In this document: positions 35,707 to 44,987 of the stretch, in pieces
Layout of the letters: each line of letters begins with the position of its first letter
Numbering within the stretch: position 1 is the first letter of the stretch
Source: Iodidimonas nitroreducens
GTDB lineage: Bacteria; Pseudomonadota; Alphaproteobacteria; Sphingomonadales; Rhodothalassiaceae
Direction of reading: 5' to 3'
DNA length: 64,000 bases
Assembly: GCA_000710935.1 (NCBI GenBank)
Contig: BAYV01000001.1
Location: forward strand, 1 to 64,000
Translations under genes and position numbers: made by a program
Notes under the pieces: generated by a model
What the model was told of the DNA's origin: nothing
The model's input: the letters and a program-made list of their open reading frames with translations, nothing else
Databases searched by the model: none

Positions 35707-35898
35707 GCTTTGCCCCTTTTCGTCAATTTTTTCGCCATCTTGCCGAGATTTTGCCCCAAGCAGAGGATCGAGTTACACCAAAACCAAGAATACGCAGGGA
35801 AGACCGCGTTGGATTGCGCCGCATCCCCTTTAACAGGGGCTACTGCCTAGGATGTGATGAGGCTTGGATTTTATCAGGCGGCAGCTTATCTGTGGGGT

Positions 35899-36324
35899 AT
35901 GAACACTCTTTACAGCACCGATATCTTGCGTTTAGCGACGCAAATTCCTTTTACCGAGCGTTTGCTGACGCCCGATGTCAGTGTTGTGCGCACCAGCCGC
36001 ATCTGTGGGTCGCGGGTTAGTCTTGATGCCTGTTTTAAGGGGGATCAGATCGCCCGGCTGGGGCTTGATGTGCGGGCCTGTGCCCTTGGTCAGGCATCTT
36101 CAGCCCTGGTGGCCCCCTTGCTGATCGGCCGAAGCCGGGATGACATCGCCCGGGCGGCCGCCGAATTTTCTCAGATGCTCACTCAGGATGGTGAGGCCCC
36201 GGCCCCGCCCTTTGATCGGCTTGCTCTGTTGGAACCGGTGCGGGCGCATAAGGCCCGTCATGCCTCGGTCATGTTGATTTTCGATGCGGCTTTGGCGGCT
36301 TTCGATGCCCGGGCCTCTATCTAG
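35899..36324 (+). CDS. Fe-S cluster assembly scaffold-like (IscU/NifU N-domain) protein
   Basis: A 141-aa protein similar to the IscU/NifU N-terminal domain. SRICGSRVSLD aligns with the first Cys motif and RACALGQASSALVAP with the second. At the third Cys position the sequence reads RHASVMLIFDA, so that ligand is Ala and classical three-Cys cluster building is doubtful. Such proteins are annotated as iron-sulfur assembly scaffolds in many alphaproteobacteria. The ATG at 35899 (MNTLYSTDILRLA) fits the family start and follows GTGGGGT; an upstream ATG at 35854 would add 15 residues. The gene is divergent from folE, and its stop overlaps that of the next convergent small gene. Confidence 0.75.
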   Translation: MNTLYSTDILRLATQIPFTERLLTPDVSVVRTSRICGSRVSLDACFKGDQIARLGLDVRACALGQASSALVAPLLIGRSRDDIARAAAEFSQMLTQDGEAPAPPFDRLALLEPVRAHKARHASVMLIFDAALAAFDARASI

Positions 36325-36518
36325 CGCTTAGGCGGATAGATCGGATCGATCAGACAGGCGCGCGGCCCGCTCAGGGCAATGCCGGTAAAAATGGCCCGGG
36401 TCAGCCGGGAATAAAGCACCCTATCGCATTGGGCATCGCCGCGCACAGCCGTGGCCTGAAACAGGGTTTCATAAATGCGAATGGATCGCGCAAGATCTTC
36501 GGATGTAATGGCCGCCAT
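36321..36518 (-). CDS. Small unrecognised protein, 65 aa
   Basis: I do not recognise this one. The frame from the ATG at 36518 gives MAAITSEDLARSIRIYETLF and ends LIDPIYPPKR; GGGAA lies about 9 bases upstream. It has a helical, charged first half and no membrane segment. Its stop codon overlaps that of the Fe-S scaffold-like gene tail to tail. The reading frame is clean and codon use looks like the neighbours, but the short length leaves real doubt. The 164 bases upstream are AT-rich with an imperfect TTTAAAGAGAT inverted repeat. Confidence 0.45.
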   Translation of the reverse strand: MAAITSEDLARSIRIYETLFQATAVRGDAQCDRVLYSRLTRAIFTGIALSGPRACLIDPIYPPKR

Positions 36519-36682
36519 GATAAAATATTCCCACTGAAAAAAACGCGCCCCCCAGCACGACTCTCTGTGGCGATCTATCATCACAAATTCGTGATAATCA
36601 AGATTAATTTTCTGTAAATTACATCTTTAAAGAGATTATCTTATATTTTTAACGAATATCTCTCCTTTAAAGGGTAAATAAT

Positions 36683-37156
36683 TTATCGGGCAAAACTTTG
36701 CGCGATGATCTGCTCCAACCATCTCTGGTCGGTCTCATCAAAATTTCCAAGCTGTTCGGAATCGACATCGAAAACGGCAATCAACCTGTGTGTGGCATCA
36801 AAAACCGGGACGACGATTTCCGATCTCGATCTTTGATCACAAGCAATATGGCCCGGAAAAGCATCCACATCGGCAACGATCTGCGTGCGCCCTTCGCTGG
36901 CTGCCCGGCCACAGACCCCTTTACCGAACGGGATTCGCAAACAGCCCAAACTGCCCTGATAAGGGCCAACCACCAGTTCGAGCGGTTTTTTGGGATCCAC
37001 CATGTAAAACCCGGTCCAGAAATAAGTTTCAAAACCCTGCGCCAGAAGGCATGAGACGGTCGCCATGCGGGTGACGAGATTGTCCTCATGTTCGAGAACG
37101 GAGGCAATCTGCGCCGCAATCTCCTGATAACGGCGGTTTTTTTCGTCCTGCGTCAT
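36683..37156 (-). CDS. msrC: Free methionine-(R)-sulfoxide reductase (GAF domain)
   Basis: Reduces free methionine-R-sulfoxide. The 157-aa single GAF domain shows the three fRMsr cysteines: GSLGCLRIPFGKGVCGRAA (two) and HIACDQRSRSEIVVPVF (the resolving third). FYMVDPKKPLELVVGPYQG is also typical. The length matches the family. It is transcribed away from a tRNA gene 34 bp upstream. Confidence 0.92.
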   Translation of the reverse strand: MTQDEKNRRYQEIAAQIASVLEHEDNLVTRMATVSCLLAQGFETYFWTGFYMVDPKKPLELVVGPYQGSLGCLRIPFGKGVCGRAASEGRTQIVADVDAFPGHIACDQRSRSEIVVPVFDATHRLIAVFDVDSEQLGNFDETDQRWLEQIIAQSFAR

Positions 37157-37189
37157 GAACGGCTCCGTTTGCGGGGCTATGGGGGAAGA

Positions 37190-37266
37190 TGGTGGGCCCG
37201 GCAGGACTCGAACCTGCGACCAAACCGTTATGAGCGGTTCGCTCTAACCAACTGAGCTACAGGCCC
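37190..37266 (-). tRNA. tRNA with CAU anticodon (elongator Met or lysidine-type Ile2)
   Basis: Read on the minus strand, the acceptor GGGCCTG pairs with CGGGCCC, the D stem GCTC/GAGC is intact, the anticodon stem AACCG/CGGTT encloses CTCATAA, so the anticodon is CAT, and the T arm GCAGG/CCTGC encloses TTCGAGT. Discriminator A and CCA are encoded. It is not an initiator, because the anticodon stem lacks the three G-C pairs. Elongator Met and Ile2 cannot be separated safely by eye. Confidence 0.93.
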
Positions 37267-37374
37267 CCAAATGTGCGAAAGGAACAAACAGGCGTCCCAC
37301 ATTCTGGCTCTAGATAGCAATGCCTGATCCCCGCGCCAAGAGCGATCTTGCAACAGCCTGATGCTTTCTGGTCC

Positions 37375-38445
37375 TTAGCGTTTTTCAAAGACCATGATCC
37401 CGGTCAGAAAAGCGGTGATGTGATCAATCTGAACAAGGCCATGGGCAGCAGCCAGCGCGCCAAGATCGGTTTTCAGATAGCTTTCATAATAGGGTTCGTG
37501 AAAGCGCGTGGGAAAGCGGGCCAGCAACCCATCAAAGGCGGGCTGATCGCCATATTGCAAAGAATCCGCCAGCACGAACAATCCACCGGGCTTTAAAACA
37601 CGCGCAATCTCGGCCATCGCCTGGCGGCGGATTTTGGGGGGCAATTCATGAAACAGATAAACCGCGCTTAACCCATCGAACCGCGCCGGTTCAAAGGGCA
37701 TGGCTTCCGCAAAACCGGCATGAAGGCGGGCGGATGGCACGGCTTTTTGCAAAACCGCCCCATAAGCGGGCGATGGTTCCAAAGCATTGAGCCGGGCATG
37801 GGGCAGGATCTGGCGCAGGGCTTTCAAAAATCGGCCGGTGCCGCTGCCGATATCCAAAAGCCGGGGCCGGGGGGTGATCTGCGGCTCGCGCCTTGATCCG
37901 AAATGTTTTTTAAAGGGCACCAGCGCCTGCCGGCGCATGGCATCGGCGGTGCCGCTGAACAAAACCTCAACCTGATGATCATAAAGCCGGGCACTGTCAT
38001 CGGTGAGCCAACCGCCGCTTTGATAATGGAAATTCTGCAGATAATAGCGCGGATAGCGATCATCGGGGCTGACCTGCTTTTGCACATCGCTATGGCCATG
38101 CTGGCGGCGTCTTTTTGTAACGCTGGGCAGATCGGCAAAATAGCTGCGCAAAACGCCAAATGTTGTAAAGGGATTGTCGTCGATCAGCTTGGGCGACGGA
38201 TAATAACCGGCGTCGATATTCGCCAGATCCTGCCGCACCAGATCGCGCATCGCCGCCCGGATCGCGGCTTTGGATGGCAGATCGGGGGCATCACGATCCC
38301 TGCCATCAGACCCCATGGACGGGTGATGATCGGTTTCATCATCGGCGCCCGCCAATTTTCGGGTCATCATATATTGGCTGGCAAAAAAGCCCATGCGGGC
38401 CGATTGTCCAACAAGATAGCGGGCTTTTTGCAGACGGGTGATCAT
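37375..38445 (-). CDS. Class I SAM-dependent methyltransferase
   Basis: A 356-aa cytosolic protein. The second half has a methyltransferase domain: PRLLDIGSGTGRFLKAL (motif I), LNALEPSPAYG, FDGLSAVYLFHELPPKIRRQAMAEIARVLKPGGLFVLADSLQ. The first half (about 190 residues) is predicted helical and includes the conserved-looking RYPRYYLQNFHYQSGGWL, as seen in methyltransferases that follow lipid or small-molecule substrates. The substrate is unknown. It diverges from the M14 carboxypeptidase gene; the 217 bp between them show no clear element. Confidence 0.85.
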   Translation of the reverse strand: MITRLQKARYLVGQSARMGFFASQYMMTRKLAGADDETDHHPSMGSDGRDRDAPDLPSKAAIRAAMRDLVRQDLANIDAGYYPSPKLIDDNPFTTFGVLRSYFADLPSVTKRRRQHGHSDVQKQVSPDDRYPRYYLQNFHYQSGGWLTDDSARLYDHQVEVLFSGTADAMRRQALVPFKKHFGSRREPQITPRPRLLDIGSGTGRFLKALRQILPHARLNALEPSPAYGAVLQKAVPSARLHAGFAEAMPFEPARFDGLSAVYLFHELPPKIRRQAMAEIARVLKPGGLFVLADSLQYGDQPAFDGLLARFPTRFHEPYYESYLKTDLGALAAAHGLVQIDHITAFLTGIMVFEKR

Positions 38446-38662
38446 GGGGCTATTCTGCGCAAAAAGCGGCCTTTCGGCAATATGGGATGCACAGCAAAGG
38501 GCGGTTGGCGACTATCTGACGCGGATGGACGCATCGCGCCCCTTGCACTTCGTGGCAAAGCCGTGAATGTTATGCGGGATAAGGGGGGGCGCATCCATTG
38601 AGAGCACCCTGATCTGTGAAGCCGGGATATGTAAAGCCGGATTGAAAAAGAAAGGGTGTTTC

Positions 38663-41347
38663 ATGCTGCGTGGTTGGCTAAGCGTGCTGCTGCTTTTGGG
38701 GCTTTTGATAGGCTCGGCCCGTGCCGATGGGGTGTTTACCGCCTGGCCCGATACCCGGTTCGATCCGGCCATTCCAAGCTTTGAAGCGGTTCTGGGCTAT
38801 GAACCGGGCAGCCGCATCACCCGCCCCGATGAGGCCCTGCGCTATCTTGAGGCTTTGGAGGCCGCCGCCCCCGATCGCATGAAAATCATCGATTATGGCA
38901 CCACATGGCAGGGCCGCCGCCTGGTTTATGCGATCATCGGCACGCCGCAAACCATTGCCAATCTCGATGCGATCAAGGCCGATATCAAGGCTTTGAGCGA
39001 TCCCCGCAGCCTGCCAAAAGCCGATGCCGATGCCATGATCGAGCGCCTGCCGGGCACGGTGTGGTTATCTTATGGCGTGCATGGCAATGAAATTTCATCC
39101 ACCGAAGCCGCCCTGCTCACGGCATGGCATGTTTTGGCCGGGCAATCGGTGCAGCTTGAAAATATTCGCAACAATACCGTGCTGTTCATCGATCCCATGC
39201 AAAATCCCGATGGTCGGGCGCGGTTTTTAGCGGCCTATGAGCAGGCCTTGGGGCTGGAGCCCCAGGGCGACCGGATTTCAGCAGAACATGATCTGGGCTG
39301 GCCCGGCGGGCGCACCAATCATTATCTGTTTGATCTCAATCGCGATTGGTTTCGCATCAGCCAGCCCGAAACCAAGGGCCGGGTGCCCGCACTTTTGGAA
39401 TGGCTGCCGCTGGTGATGGTGGATGCCCATGAAATGGGGGGCGACAGCACCTATTTCTTTGCCCCCGAAGCCGTGCCCTATAATCCCCATCTCACCGCCA
39501 GCCAAAAACAGAACCTGCATCTGTTTGGGGAAAATCACGCCCGGCATTTCGATCGCTTTGGCATTCCCTATTTCACCCGCGAAATTTTCGATGCCTTTTA
39601 TCCCGGCTATGGGGCAAGCTGGCCCAGCTATTATGGCGGCATCGCCATGACCTATGAACAGGCGAGCAGCCGGGGGCTGGTTTACCGCCGATATGATGGC
39701 AAGGATCTCAGCTATGCCGAAACCATCCGCAATCATCTCATCACCTCTCTTTCCACGGCCGAAGTGGTGGCCGATAACCGCCGCAAGCTTTACAGCGATT
39801 TTTACAATTATCGTAGTTCTGCCATCGAAGAAGGCCGTAAGGGGGATGTGAAAAGCTGGCTGATCCCCACCCAAAGCGATCAGGCGGGCGCCGATGAACT
39901 GGCGCGTCTCTTGGCGTTTCAGGGGATCGAGGTGGCGCGAGCGTCCGCCTCTTTCCGGGCCTGTGGCGTGGATTATAAAGCCGGCGCCTATGTCATCGAT
40001 ATGGCCCAGCCGGAAAAACGCCGGATCAGTGTTTTGATGAACCGGCAGGTGCCGATGGCGGCGGATTTCATTGCCGATCAGGAAGCCCGCCGGGCGCGTA
40101 ATCTGCCCGATGAGATTTATGATACCACCGCATGGTCCCTGCCTTTGATGTTTAATCTGGAGGCCACAGCCTGTGCCGATAAGCCCCGGGTGGAAACCAT
40201 CGCGGTGGCGGGCGATACGCCGCATCAGGGCAGACTTGAAAACCCCGATGCCACGGTGGCGTTCCTTGCCCCTTGGGGTGAAGCATCAGCAGCCCGACTT
40301 TTGAGTGCTGCCCTGCGCCATGGGCTGAAGGTGAAAAGCAGCGATGAGCCTTTCACGCTTCTCGACAAGCGCTATCCCTCGGGCACGCTGATTTTTGAAA
40401 TCGGCGACAATGATCCCGGGCTCAACACGAAACTGGCCGCACTGGTCGAAACAACCGGCGCACGGATTGTGGGGGTGAATACGAGCTGGGTCACCGATGG
40501 GCCCAGCTTTGGATCAAACAAGGTTCTGCCGCATCTGCCCATCCGCATTGCCATGGCCTGGGATGAACCCACCAACAGCTATAATGCCGGAAACAGCCGT
40601 TTCATCATCGAACGCCGCTATGGCTATCCGGTCACACCCATTCGCACCGATCGTTTGAAATCGGCGGATTTGCGCCATTATGATGTGCTGATCCTGCCCG
40701 ATAGCCGGGGCCGCTATCAAAGCCATCTGGGCGAAGCCGGGGCCAAAAACCTGAAAGATTGGGTGCAGGATGGCGGGGTGATCATCGGTTTGGGATCGGC
40801 AACCGATTGGCTGGCTGACCCCAAAGTGGATCTGTTGTCGATCCGCAAGGAAAAAGAAGCCCAACCCGATGGCCTGCCCGATTATCCCAAAGCGAAAGAG
40901 GATGAGAGCACGGTGGCAGGTGTGGTGATCAAGGATCGCGAGGCTTATGATGCCCTCACCCATGCCCGGGATCGGGCCCCCGATCAGATCCCCGGGGCCA
41001 TCGTTCGCGCCCTTGTGGATGAAACCCACTGGCTGGCCGCCGGTTTGAAACCCACAGTTTATACCCTTGTCACCGGACGCGGCATCTATACCCCCGTGGC
41101 CATCGGCGAAGGGGTGAATGTGGTGCGCTTTGCCGGACCAGAAGATCTGGTGGCCAGCGGGCTTTTATGGCAGGAAAGCCGCAATCAACTGGCCTATAAG
41201 CCCTTAATGGTGAATGAAGAAGAAGGCCGGGGGCAGGTCATTGCCATTACGCAGGAAAGCACCACAAGAGCCTATCAAGATGGCCTTGATCTGCTGTTGA
41301 TCAATGCCATTTTCCGGGGCGCCCAACATGCAAGGCCGCCGCGCTGA
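38663..41347 (+). CDS. Secreted M14-family zinc carboxypeptidase, large
   Basis: An 894-aa exported protein. The signal peptide is MLRGWLSVLLLLGLLIGSARA. The N-terminal catalytic domain shows GVHGNEISSTEAALLTAWHVL, the HxxE zinc site, MQNPDGRARF, DLNRDWFR and VDAHEMGGDSTYFFAPE with the third ligand. The remaining 550 residues form further domains, ending in a part with YDVLILPDSRGRY and VIGLGSATDWLA of glutamine-amidotransferase-like or ThuA-like appearance. The size matches large Zn-peptidases found in marine and sphingomonad-like bacteria. The start has AAAGGG 6 bases upstream. The role is probably nutrient protein digestion; the substrate is unknown. Confidence 0.9.
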   Translation: MLRGWLSVLLLLGLLIGSARADGVFTAWPDTRFDPAIPSFEAVLGYEPGSRITRPDEALRYLEALEAAAPDRMKIIDYGTTWQGRRLVYAIIGTPQTIANLDAIKADIKALSDPRSLPKADADAMIERLPGTVWLSYGVHGNEISSTEAALLTAWHVLAGQSVQLENIRNNTVLFIDPMQNPDGRARFLAAYEQALGLEPQGDRISAEHDLGWPGGRTNHYLFDLNRDWFRISQPETKGRVPALLEWLPLVMVDAHEMGGDSTYFFAPEAVPYNPHLTASQKQNLHLFGENHARHFDRFGIPYFTREIFDAFYPGYGASWPSYYGGIAMTYEQASSRGLVYRRYDGKDLSYAETIRNHLITSLSTAEVVADNRRKLYSDFYNYRSSAIEEGRKGDVKSWLIPTQSDQAGADELARLLAFQGIEVARASASFRACGVDYKAGAYVIDMAQPEKRRISVLMNRQVPMAADFIADQEARRARNLPDEIYDTTAWSLPLMFNLEATACADKPRVETIAVAGDTPHQGRLENPDATVAFLAPWGEASAARLLSAALRHGLKVKSSDEPFTLLDKRYPSGTLIFEIGDNDPGLNTKLAALVETTGARIVGVNTSWVTDGPSFGSNKVLPHLPIRIAMAWDEPTNSYNAGNSRFIIERRYGYPVTPIRTDRLKSADLRHYDVLILPDSRGRYQSHLGEAGAKNLKDWVQDGGVIIGLGSATDWLADPKVDLLSIRKEKEAQPDGLPDYPKAKEDESTVAGVVIKDREAYDALTHARDRAPDQIPGAIVRALVDETHWLAAGLKPTVYTLVTGRGIYTPVAIGEGVNVVRFAGPEDLVASGLLWQESRNQLAYKPLMVNEEEGRGQVIAITQESTTRAYQDGLDLLLINAIFRGAQHARPPR

Positions 41348-41357
41348 GCCCATAAAA

Positions 41358-41381
41358 CAGGGGGCGGCTCCCGGGTCGCCC
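41358..41381. terminator. Probable terminator hairpin between convergent genes
   Basis: GGGGGCG (41358-41364) pairs exactly with CGCCCCC (41375-41381) in the 51-bp gap between the carboxypeptidase and acyl-CoA ligase genes. There is no T-run, so the assignment is weak. Confidence 0.4.
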
Positions 41382-41398
41382 CCGCCTCTAAAGCGTGA

Positions 41399-42973
41399 TC
41401 AATTTACCTGCCGATCCTGTTGATCCCAATAAGGGGCGCGCAGATCGCGCTTTAATATCTTACCCGATGCATTGCGCGGCAGGGCCGTGATGAAATCGAC
41501 AGAGCGCGGGCATTTAAAGCCCGCAATCTGCGCGCGGGCAAAGGCGATCACATCTTCGGCCTCAAGGCTGGGGTCATCAGATACGACGATGGCTTTCACC
41601 GCCTCACCCCATTGGGGGGAGGGAACGCCGATCACTGCCACATCGCGAATGCCGGGATGGGCAAAAAGGCAGCTTTCCACCTCGGCGGGATAGATATTTT
41701 CCCCGCCCGAGATGATCATGTCTTTTATGCGATCATGGATATAAAGATAGCCATCTTCATCAAGCAGCCCGGCATCGCCGGTATGAAACCAGCCATCCGA
41801 AAGCACCGCTTGGGTGGCATCGGGGCGTTTCCAATAGCCGCGCATCACCGTATCGGTTTTGATCAGCACCTCCCCCACCTGATGGGGGGGCAGGCTTTGG
41901 CCCAACTCGTCGATGATCTTGATCCGCGCCCAGGGAAAGGGCTTTCCTGCTGATCGCATGCGCGGGTTATCGCCGCTGGGATCATGATCTGCGGCCGGCA
42001 GATAAGTGGCCGAACCGCTGATTTCGGTCATCCCATAAAGCTGGATGAAATCGCTTTGAAACAGTGACAGGGCGTGGCGCAACAGATCGAGCGGAATGGG
42101 CGAGGCCCCATAATAAATCGCAACAAGGCTTTGATAATCGGTGGTTTTCGCCCGAGGATGCTGGACCATCGCCATCAGCATGGCCGGAACGAAAATGGCA
42201 TGGCTGATCTTTTCACGCTCGATATCGTCAAAGATGCGATCCATATCGAAATCGCGATGCACCACGAGGGTCGCCCCCACATAAAGCCCGATCATGGCCC
42301 ACACATTGCCGGTCAGGTGAAAAACCGGAGCCTGCACCAATTGCACTTCATCGCCGGTCCAGCGATGCCATTCCCGGGCATCGATCAGATCATCCATCTG
42401 GCGGGGCAAAAGCACGCCCTTATGGGTAATTTCCGCCCCCTTGGGATGGCCGGTGGTGCCCGATGTGTACATCTGATAGAGCACCGCATCGTCATCCACA
42501 GCAATTTGGGGGTCGCTTTTGGCATGAGGGCGGTAAAAGGCCATGAGGCCGCTTTCATCCCCGGCCCCGATCAGAATGCTGCGGCAAGGCTCGTTATCAG
42601 CCTGATCATCGGCTTCCAAAAGCGGCGGCATATCGCGATCGCTGAACAGCAGGCGGCTTTCGCTATCGATCAGGATATAGCGGGCTTCCGCAGGGCTCAG
42701 CCGCCAATTGATCCCCACCAGCACAGCACCGATCTTGGCGGCGGCAAAAACCAGCGCAAAATAATCGGCACTGTTTTTCCCGAAATGGGCGATCCGCTGC
42801 CCCGGCTTTATACCTGCCGCCAAAAGGGCATGGGCGATCTGGTTGGATCGGGCATCTAGGCTTTGATAATCGATCCGCTCGCCCTGAAAAATCAGTGCAA
42901 TTTTATGGGGATGGAGGCGGCCATGATGGCGCACGATATCGCCAATCGTTTCTATGCCTTCGATCCTCGCCAT
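41399..42973 (-). CDS. Acyl-CoA synthetase (AMP-binding, long-chain type)
   Basis: Activates a fatty or other carboxylic acid to its CoA ester via an acyl-AMP. The 524-aa protein has MYTSGTTGHPKGAEITHKG (P-loop), QLYGMTEISG, GDAGLLDEDGYLYIHDRIKDMIISGGENIYPAEVE and the C-terminal LPRNASGKILKRDLR with the catalytic Lys. The start at 42973 has GGGGGAGA five bases before it. It converges on the carboxypeptidase gene and diverges from DUF952-pyrD. The acid used cannot be told from sequence. Confidence 0.9.
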   Translation of the reverse strand: MARIEGIETIGDIVRHHGRLHPHKIALIFQGERIDYQSLDARSNQIAHALLAAGIKPGQRIAHFGKNSADYFALVFAAAKIGAVLVGINWRLSPAEARYILIDSESRLLFSDRDMPPLLEADDQADNEPCRSILIGAGDESGLMAFYRPHAKSDPQIAVDDDAVLYQMYTSGTTGHPKGAEITHKGVLLPRQMDDLIDAREWHRWTGDEVQLVQAPVFHLTGNVWAMIGLYVGATLVVHRDFDMDRIFDDIEREKISHAIFVPAMLMAMVQHPRAKTTDYQSLVAIYYGASPIPLDLLRHALSLFQSDFIQLYGMTEISGSATYLPAADHDPSGDNPRMRSAGKPFPWARIKIIDELGQSLPPHQVGEVLIKTDTVMRGYWKRPDATQAVLSDGWFHTGDAGLLDEDGYLYIHDRIKDMIISGGENIYPAEVESCLFAHPGIRDVAVIGVPSPQWGEAVKAIVVSDDPSLEAEDVIAFARAQIAGFKCPRSVDFITALPRNASGKILKRDLRAPYWDQQDRQVN

Positions 42974-43064
42974 GCCGATCTCCCCCAAGCAATCTTGAAC
43001 CTATGATCCTTAAAGGATAAAGAGCAAAGGATGATGTGCAAAGCCACAAACGCCGGGGATAGCC

Positions 43065-43427
43065 ATGATGATCTATAAAATTCTCACCGCACGAGATTGG
43101 CAGGTTTTTGCCGATCAGGGCCATTTCACAGGCTCGGCGGTGGATCTGGCGGATGGCTATATCCATTTTTCAACCGCCAAACAGCTGGCGGAAACGCTGG
43201 CGCGCCATTATGCGGGCGCGCCCAATCTGGTGCTTTTAACGGTAAACCCGGATCGCCTTGATGCCGCCCATTTACGCTGGGAAGAAGCCCGTGGCGGCCA
43301 GCTTTTCCCCCATCTTTATGCCCGACTCGATCTGGCGGCAGTTGAAAATACGATGCCTTTGTCATTGGATGCAAAGGGCCGGCATATCCTGCCTGCCGAT
43401 CTAAACGGCGATGATCCAAAGCCATGA
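43065..43427 (+). CDS. DUF952-family protein
   Basis: The 120-aa protein begins MMIYKILTARDWQVF and has DGYIHFSTAKQLAETLARHY and FPHLYARLDLAAVENTMPL, which is the DUF952 pattern. The fold is related to ADP-ribosyltransferase/Tpt1-like proteins but the function is not known. Its stop overlaps the pyrD start (ATGA), so the pair is probably translated together. Two adjacent ATGs could start it. Confidence 0.85.
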   Translation: MMIYKILTARDWQVFADQGHFTGSAVDLADGYIHFSTAKQLAETLARHYAGAPNLVLLTVNPDRLDAAHLRWEEARGGQLFPHLYARLDLAAVENTMPLSLDAKGRHILPADLNGDDPKP

Positions 43428-44536
43428 GCCTTTTCTGGGGCCTGTTGCAAGCCGGGCTGTTTCAGCTTGATCCCGAACGGGCACACCGGCTTTCCATCGC
43501 GCTATTGAAGGCCGCGCCCGCGCCAATATTGGCAAAAATCGCGGGGCATGGGCAAAAACACGGGCAGGCTGATGATCCCTCTCTTGCCATCGATTTTGAT
43601 CGGATTGGTCTGCATTTCAAAAACCCCGTGGGCCTTGCCGCCGGATATGACAAGGATGCCGAAGCGCTGCCCGCCCTTTCGGCTTTGGGCTTTGGCTTTG
43701 TGGAATGTGGCTCGCTCACACCGCGCCCACAGGCGGGCAATACCCGCCCCCGGCTTTTTCGTTTGGCCAAAGATCGCGCCGTGATCAATCGCATGGGTTT
43801 TAATAATCAGGGCCATGAAGCGGCTTTGGCGCGGATAGAAAAAGCTAGGCGCCAAAAGATCGCACCTTTGGGGATCAATCTGGGGGCCAATAAAGACAGC
43901 CCCGACCGGATCGGCGATTATGAAAGCGGGATCAGGCTTTTTGGCGGGGTGGCGGATTATTTCGCAGTCAATATTTCCTCGCCCAATACCCCGGGCCTGC
44001 GCGATCTGCAACAAGGTGATGCCTTGCCCGCCTTGCTGGCGCGGCTTGTGGCGGCACGCGATCTTTATGCCCGCCCGAAAGATCGCCCGCCGGTGCCGAT
44101 ATTCCTGAAAATCGCCCCCGATCTTTCGCCCGATGCCCGCCTTATGATCGCGCAGATCGCCTGTGAACGCGGGATCGAAGGGCTGATCATTTCCAATACC
44201 ACCATCACCCGCCCAGCCCATTTGCGCGATGACGCGAAAGATGAGGCCGGCGGGCTATCGGGTGCGCCTTTGAAAGATTTATCGGCCGAGATTCTGGCGG
44301 ATTTTTATCGGCTGAGCGGGGGCAGGCTGATCCTGATCGGTGTGGGGGGCATAGCCTCGGGGGCCGATGCCTATGCCCGCATCAGGGCAGGCGCAAGCCT
44401 TGTGGCCCTTTATACCGCCCTTGTTTATGAAGGGCCGGGACTTGTGAACCGCATCAAGGCCGATCTGGCCGCGCTTTTAAAACGCGATGGCTTTGCCTCG
44501 GTCACTGAGGCCATCGGGGCCGACCATCACCACTGA
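43424..44536 (+). CDS. pyrD: Dihydroorotate dehydrogenase (quinone), class 2
   Basis: Oxidises dihydroorotate to orotate with electrons passed to quinone at the inner membrane. The 370-aa protein has the class 2 helical start FWGLLQAGLFQLDPERAHRLSIALL, FKNPVGLAAGYDKDAEAL, SLTPRPQAGNTRPRLFRL, NRMGFNNQGHEA, NISSPNTPGLRDLQ with the catalytic Ser, IISNTTITRP and IGVGGIASGADAYARI. The last residues (TEAIGADHHH) come from a 28-bp duplication that places the stop codon. Confidence 0.96.
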   Translation: MSLFWGLLQAGLFQLDPERAHRLSIALLKAAPAPILAKIAGHGQKHGQADDPSLAIDFDRIGLHFKNPVGLAAGYDKDAEALPALSALGFGFVECGSLTPRPQAGNTRPRLFRLAKDRAVINRMGFNNQGHEAALARIEKARRQKIAPLGINLGANKDSPDRIGDYESGIRLFGGVADYFAVNISSPNTPGLRDLQQGDALPALLARLVAARDLYARPKDRPPVPIFLKIAPDLSPDARLMIAQIACERGIEGLIISNTTITRPAHLRDDAKDEAGGLSGAPLKDLSAEILADFYRLSGGRLILIGVGGIASGADAYARIRAGASLVALYTALVYEGPGLVNRIKADLAALLKRDGFASVTEAIGADHHH

Positions 44537-44551
44537 GGCCATCGGGGCCGA
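44503..44551. repeat. Direct repeat at the pyrD 3' end
   Basis: A 21-bp sequence starting CACTGAGGCC occurs at 44503-44523 and again at 44531-44551 (period 28). In the second copy the TGA is in frame and ends pyrD; since 28 is not a multiple of three, the duplication itself may have set the C-terminus. Confidence 0.85.
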
Positions 44552-44908
44552 TCACCGCTGATGTGCAGGGGCCTTGCTGCGCGCCACCCCGGCCTTATCG
44601 AGCCATGGCCCCAGCCGCCCGGTGAGCCAAAGCCATGTCATCACATAATCGGATATCAAGGACCAGCCGGGATATTGAAAGGTGGCGGGGCGGTTTTTTT
44701 CGATGAAAAAATGCGCAAACCATGCAAGACCATAGCCCGCCAAAGGCATCAAAAGAACCAGCCATAAAGGCCCGATGACAAGACCATAAAAAAGCACGGC
44801 CAAAGAGGCAAAGGCCGCCGCATAATGGAGGGCCCGGGTGAGGGGCCTCGCATGTTCGCGCAGATAAAACAAAAAGAACGCGCCATAGCTTTCGATCCGC
44901 TCGCTCAT
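44552..44908 (-). CDS. Mpo1-like / DUF962 membrane protein
   Basis: A 118-aa protein with two close hydrophobic helices (about residues 28-66) followed by FAHFFIEKNRPATFQYPGWSLISDY, the DUF962 core. Yeast Mpo1, of the same family, is an iron-dependent 2-hydroxy fatty acid dioxygenase acting on sphingoid-base products; a lipid role here is by analogy only. The stop codon directly abuts the pyrD repeat. The ATG at 44908 is chosen over one six codons upstream because MSERIESYG matches family starts. Confidence 0.85.
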   Translation of the reverse strand: MSERIESYGAFFLFYLREHARPLTRALHYAAAFASLAVLFYGLVIGPLWLVLLMPLAGYGLAWFAHFFIEKNRPATFQYPGWSLISDYVMTWLWLTGRLGPWLDKAGVARSKAPAHQR

Positions 44909-44987
44909 CTGCTGTCTCCTGATCAACCGGGCATCAGCTTAACAAAACAGGAAGGAGAAGGCGACCCACCTGATTGCGGGGGCGCTT

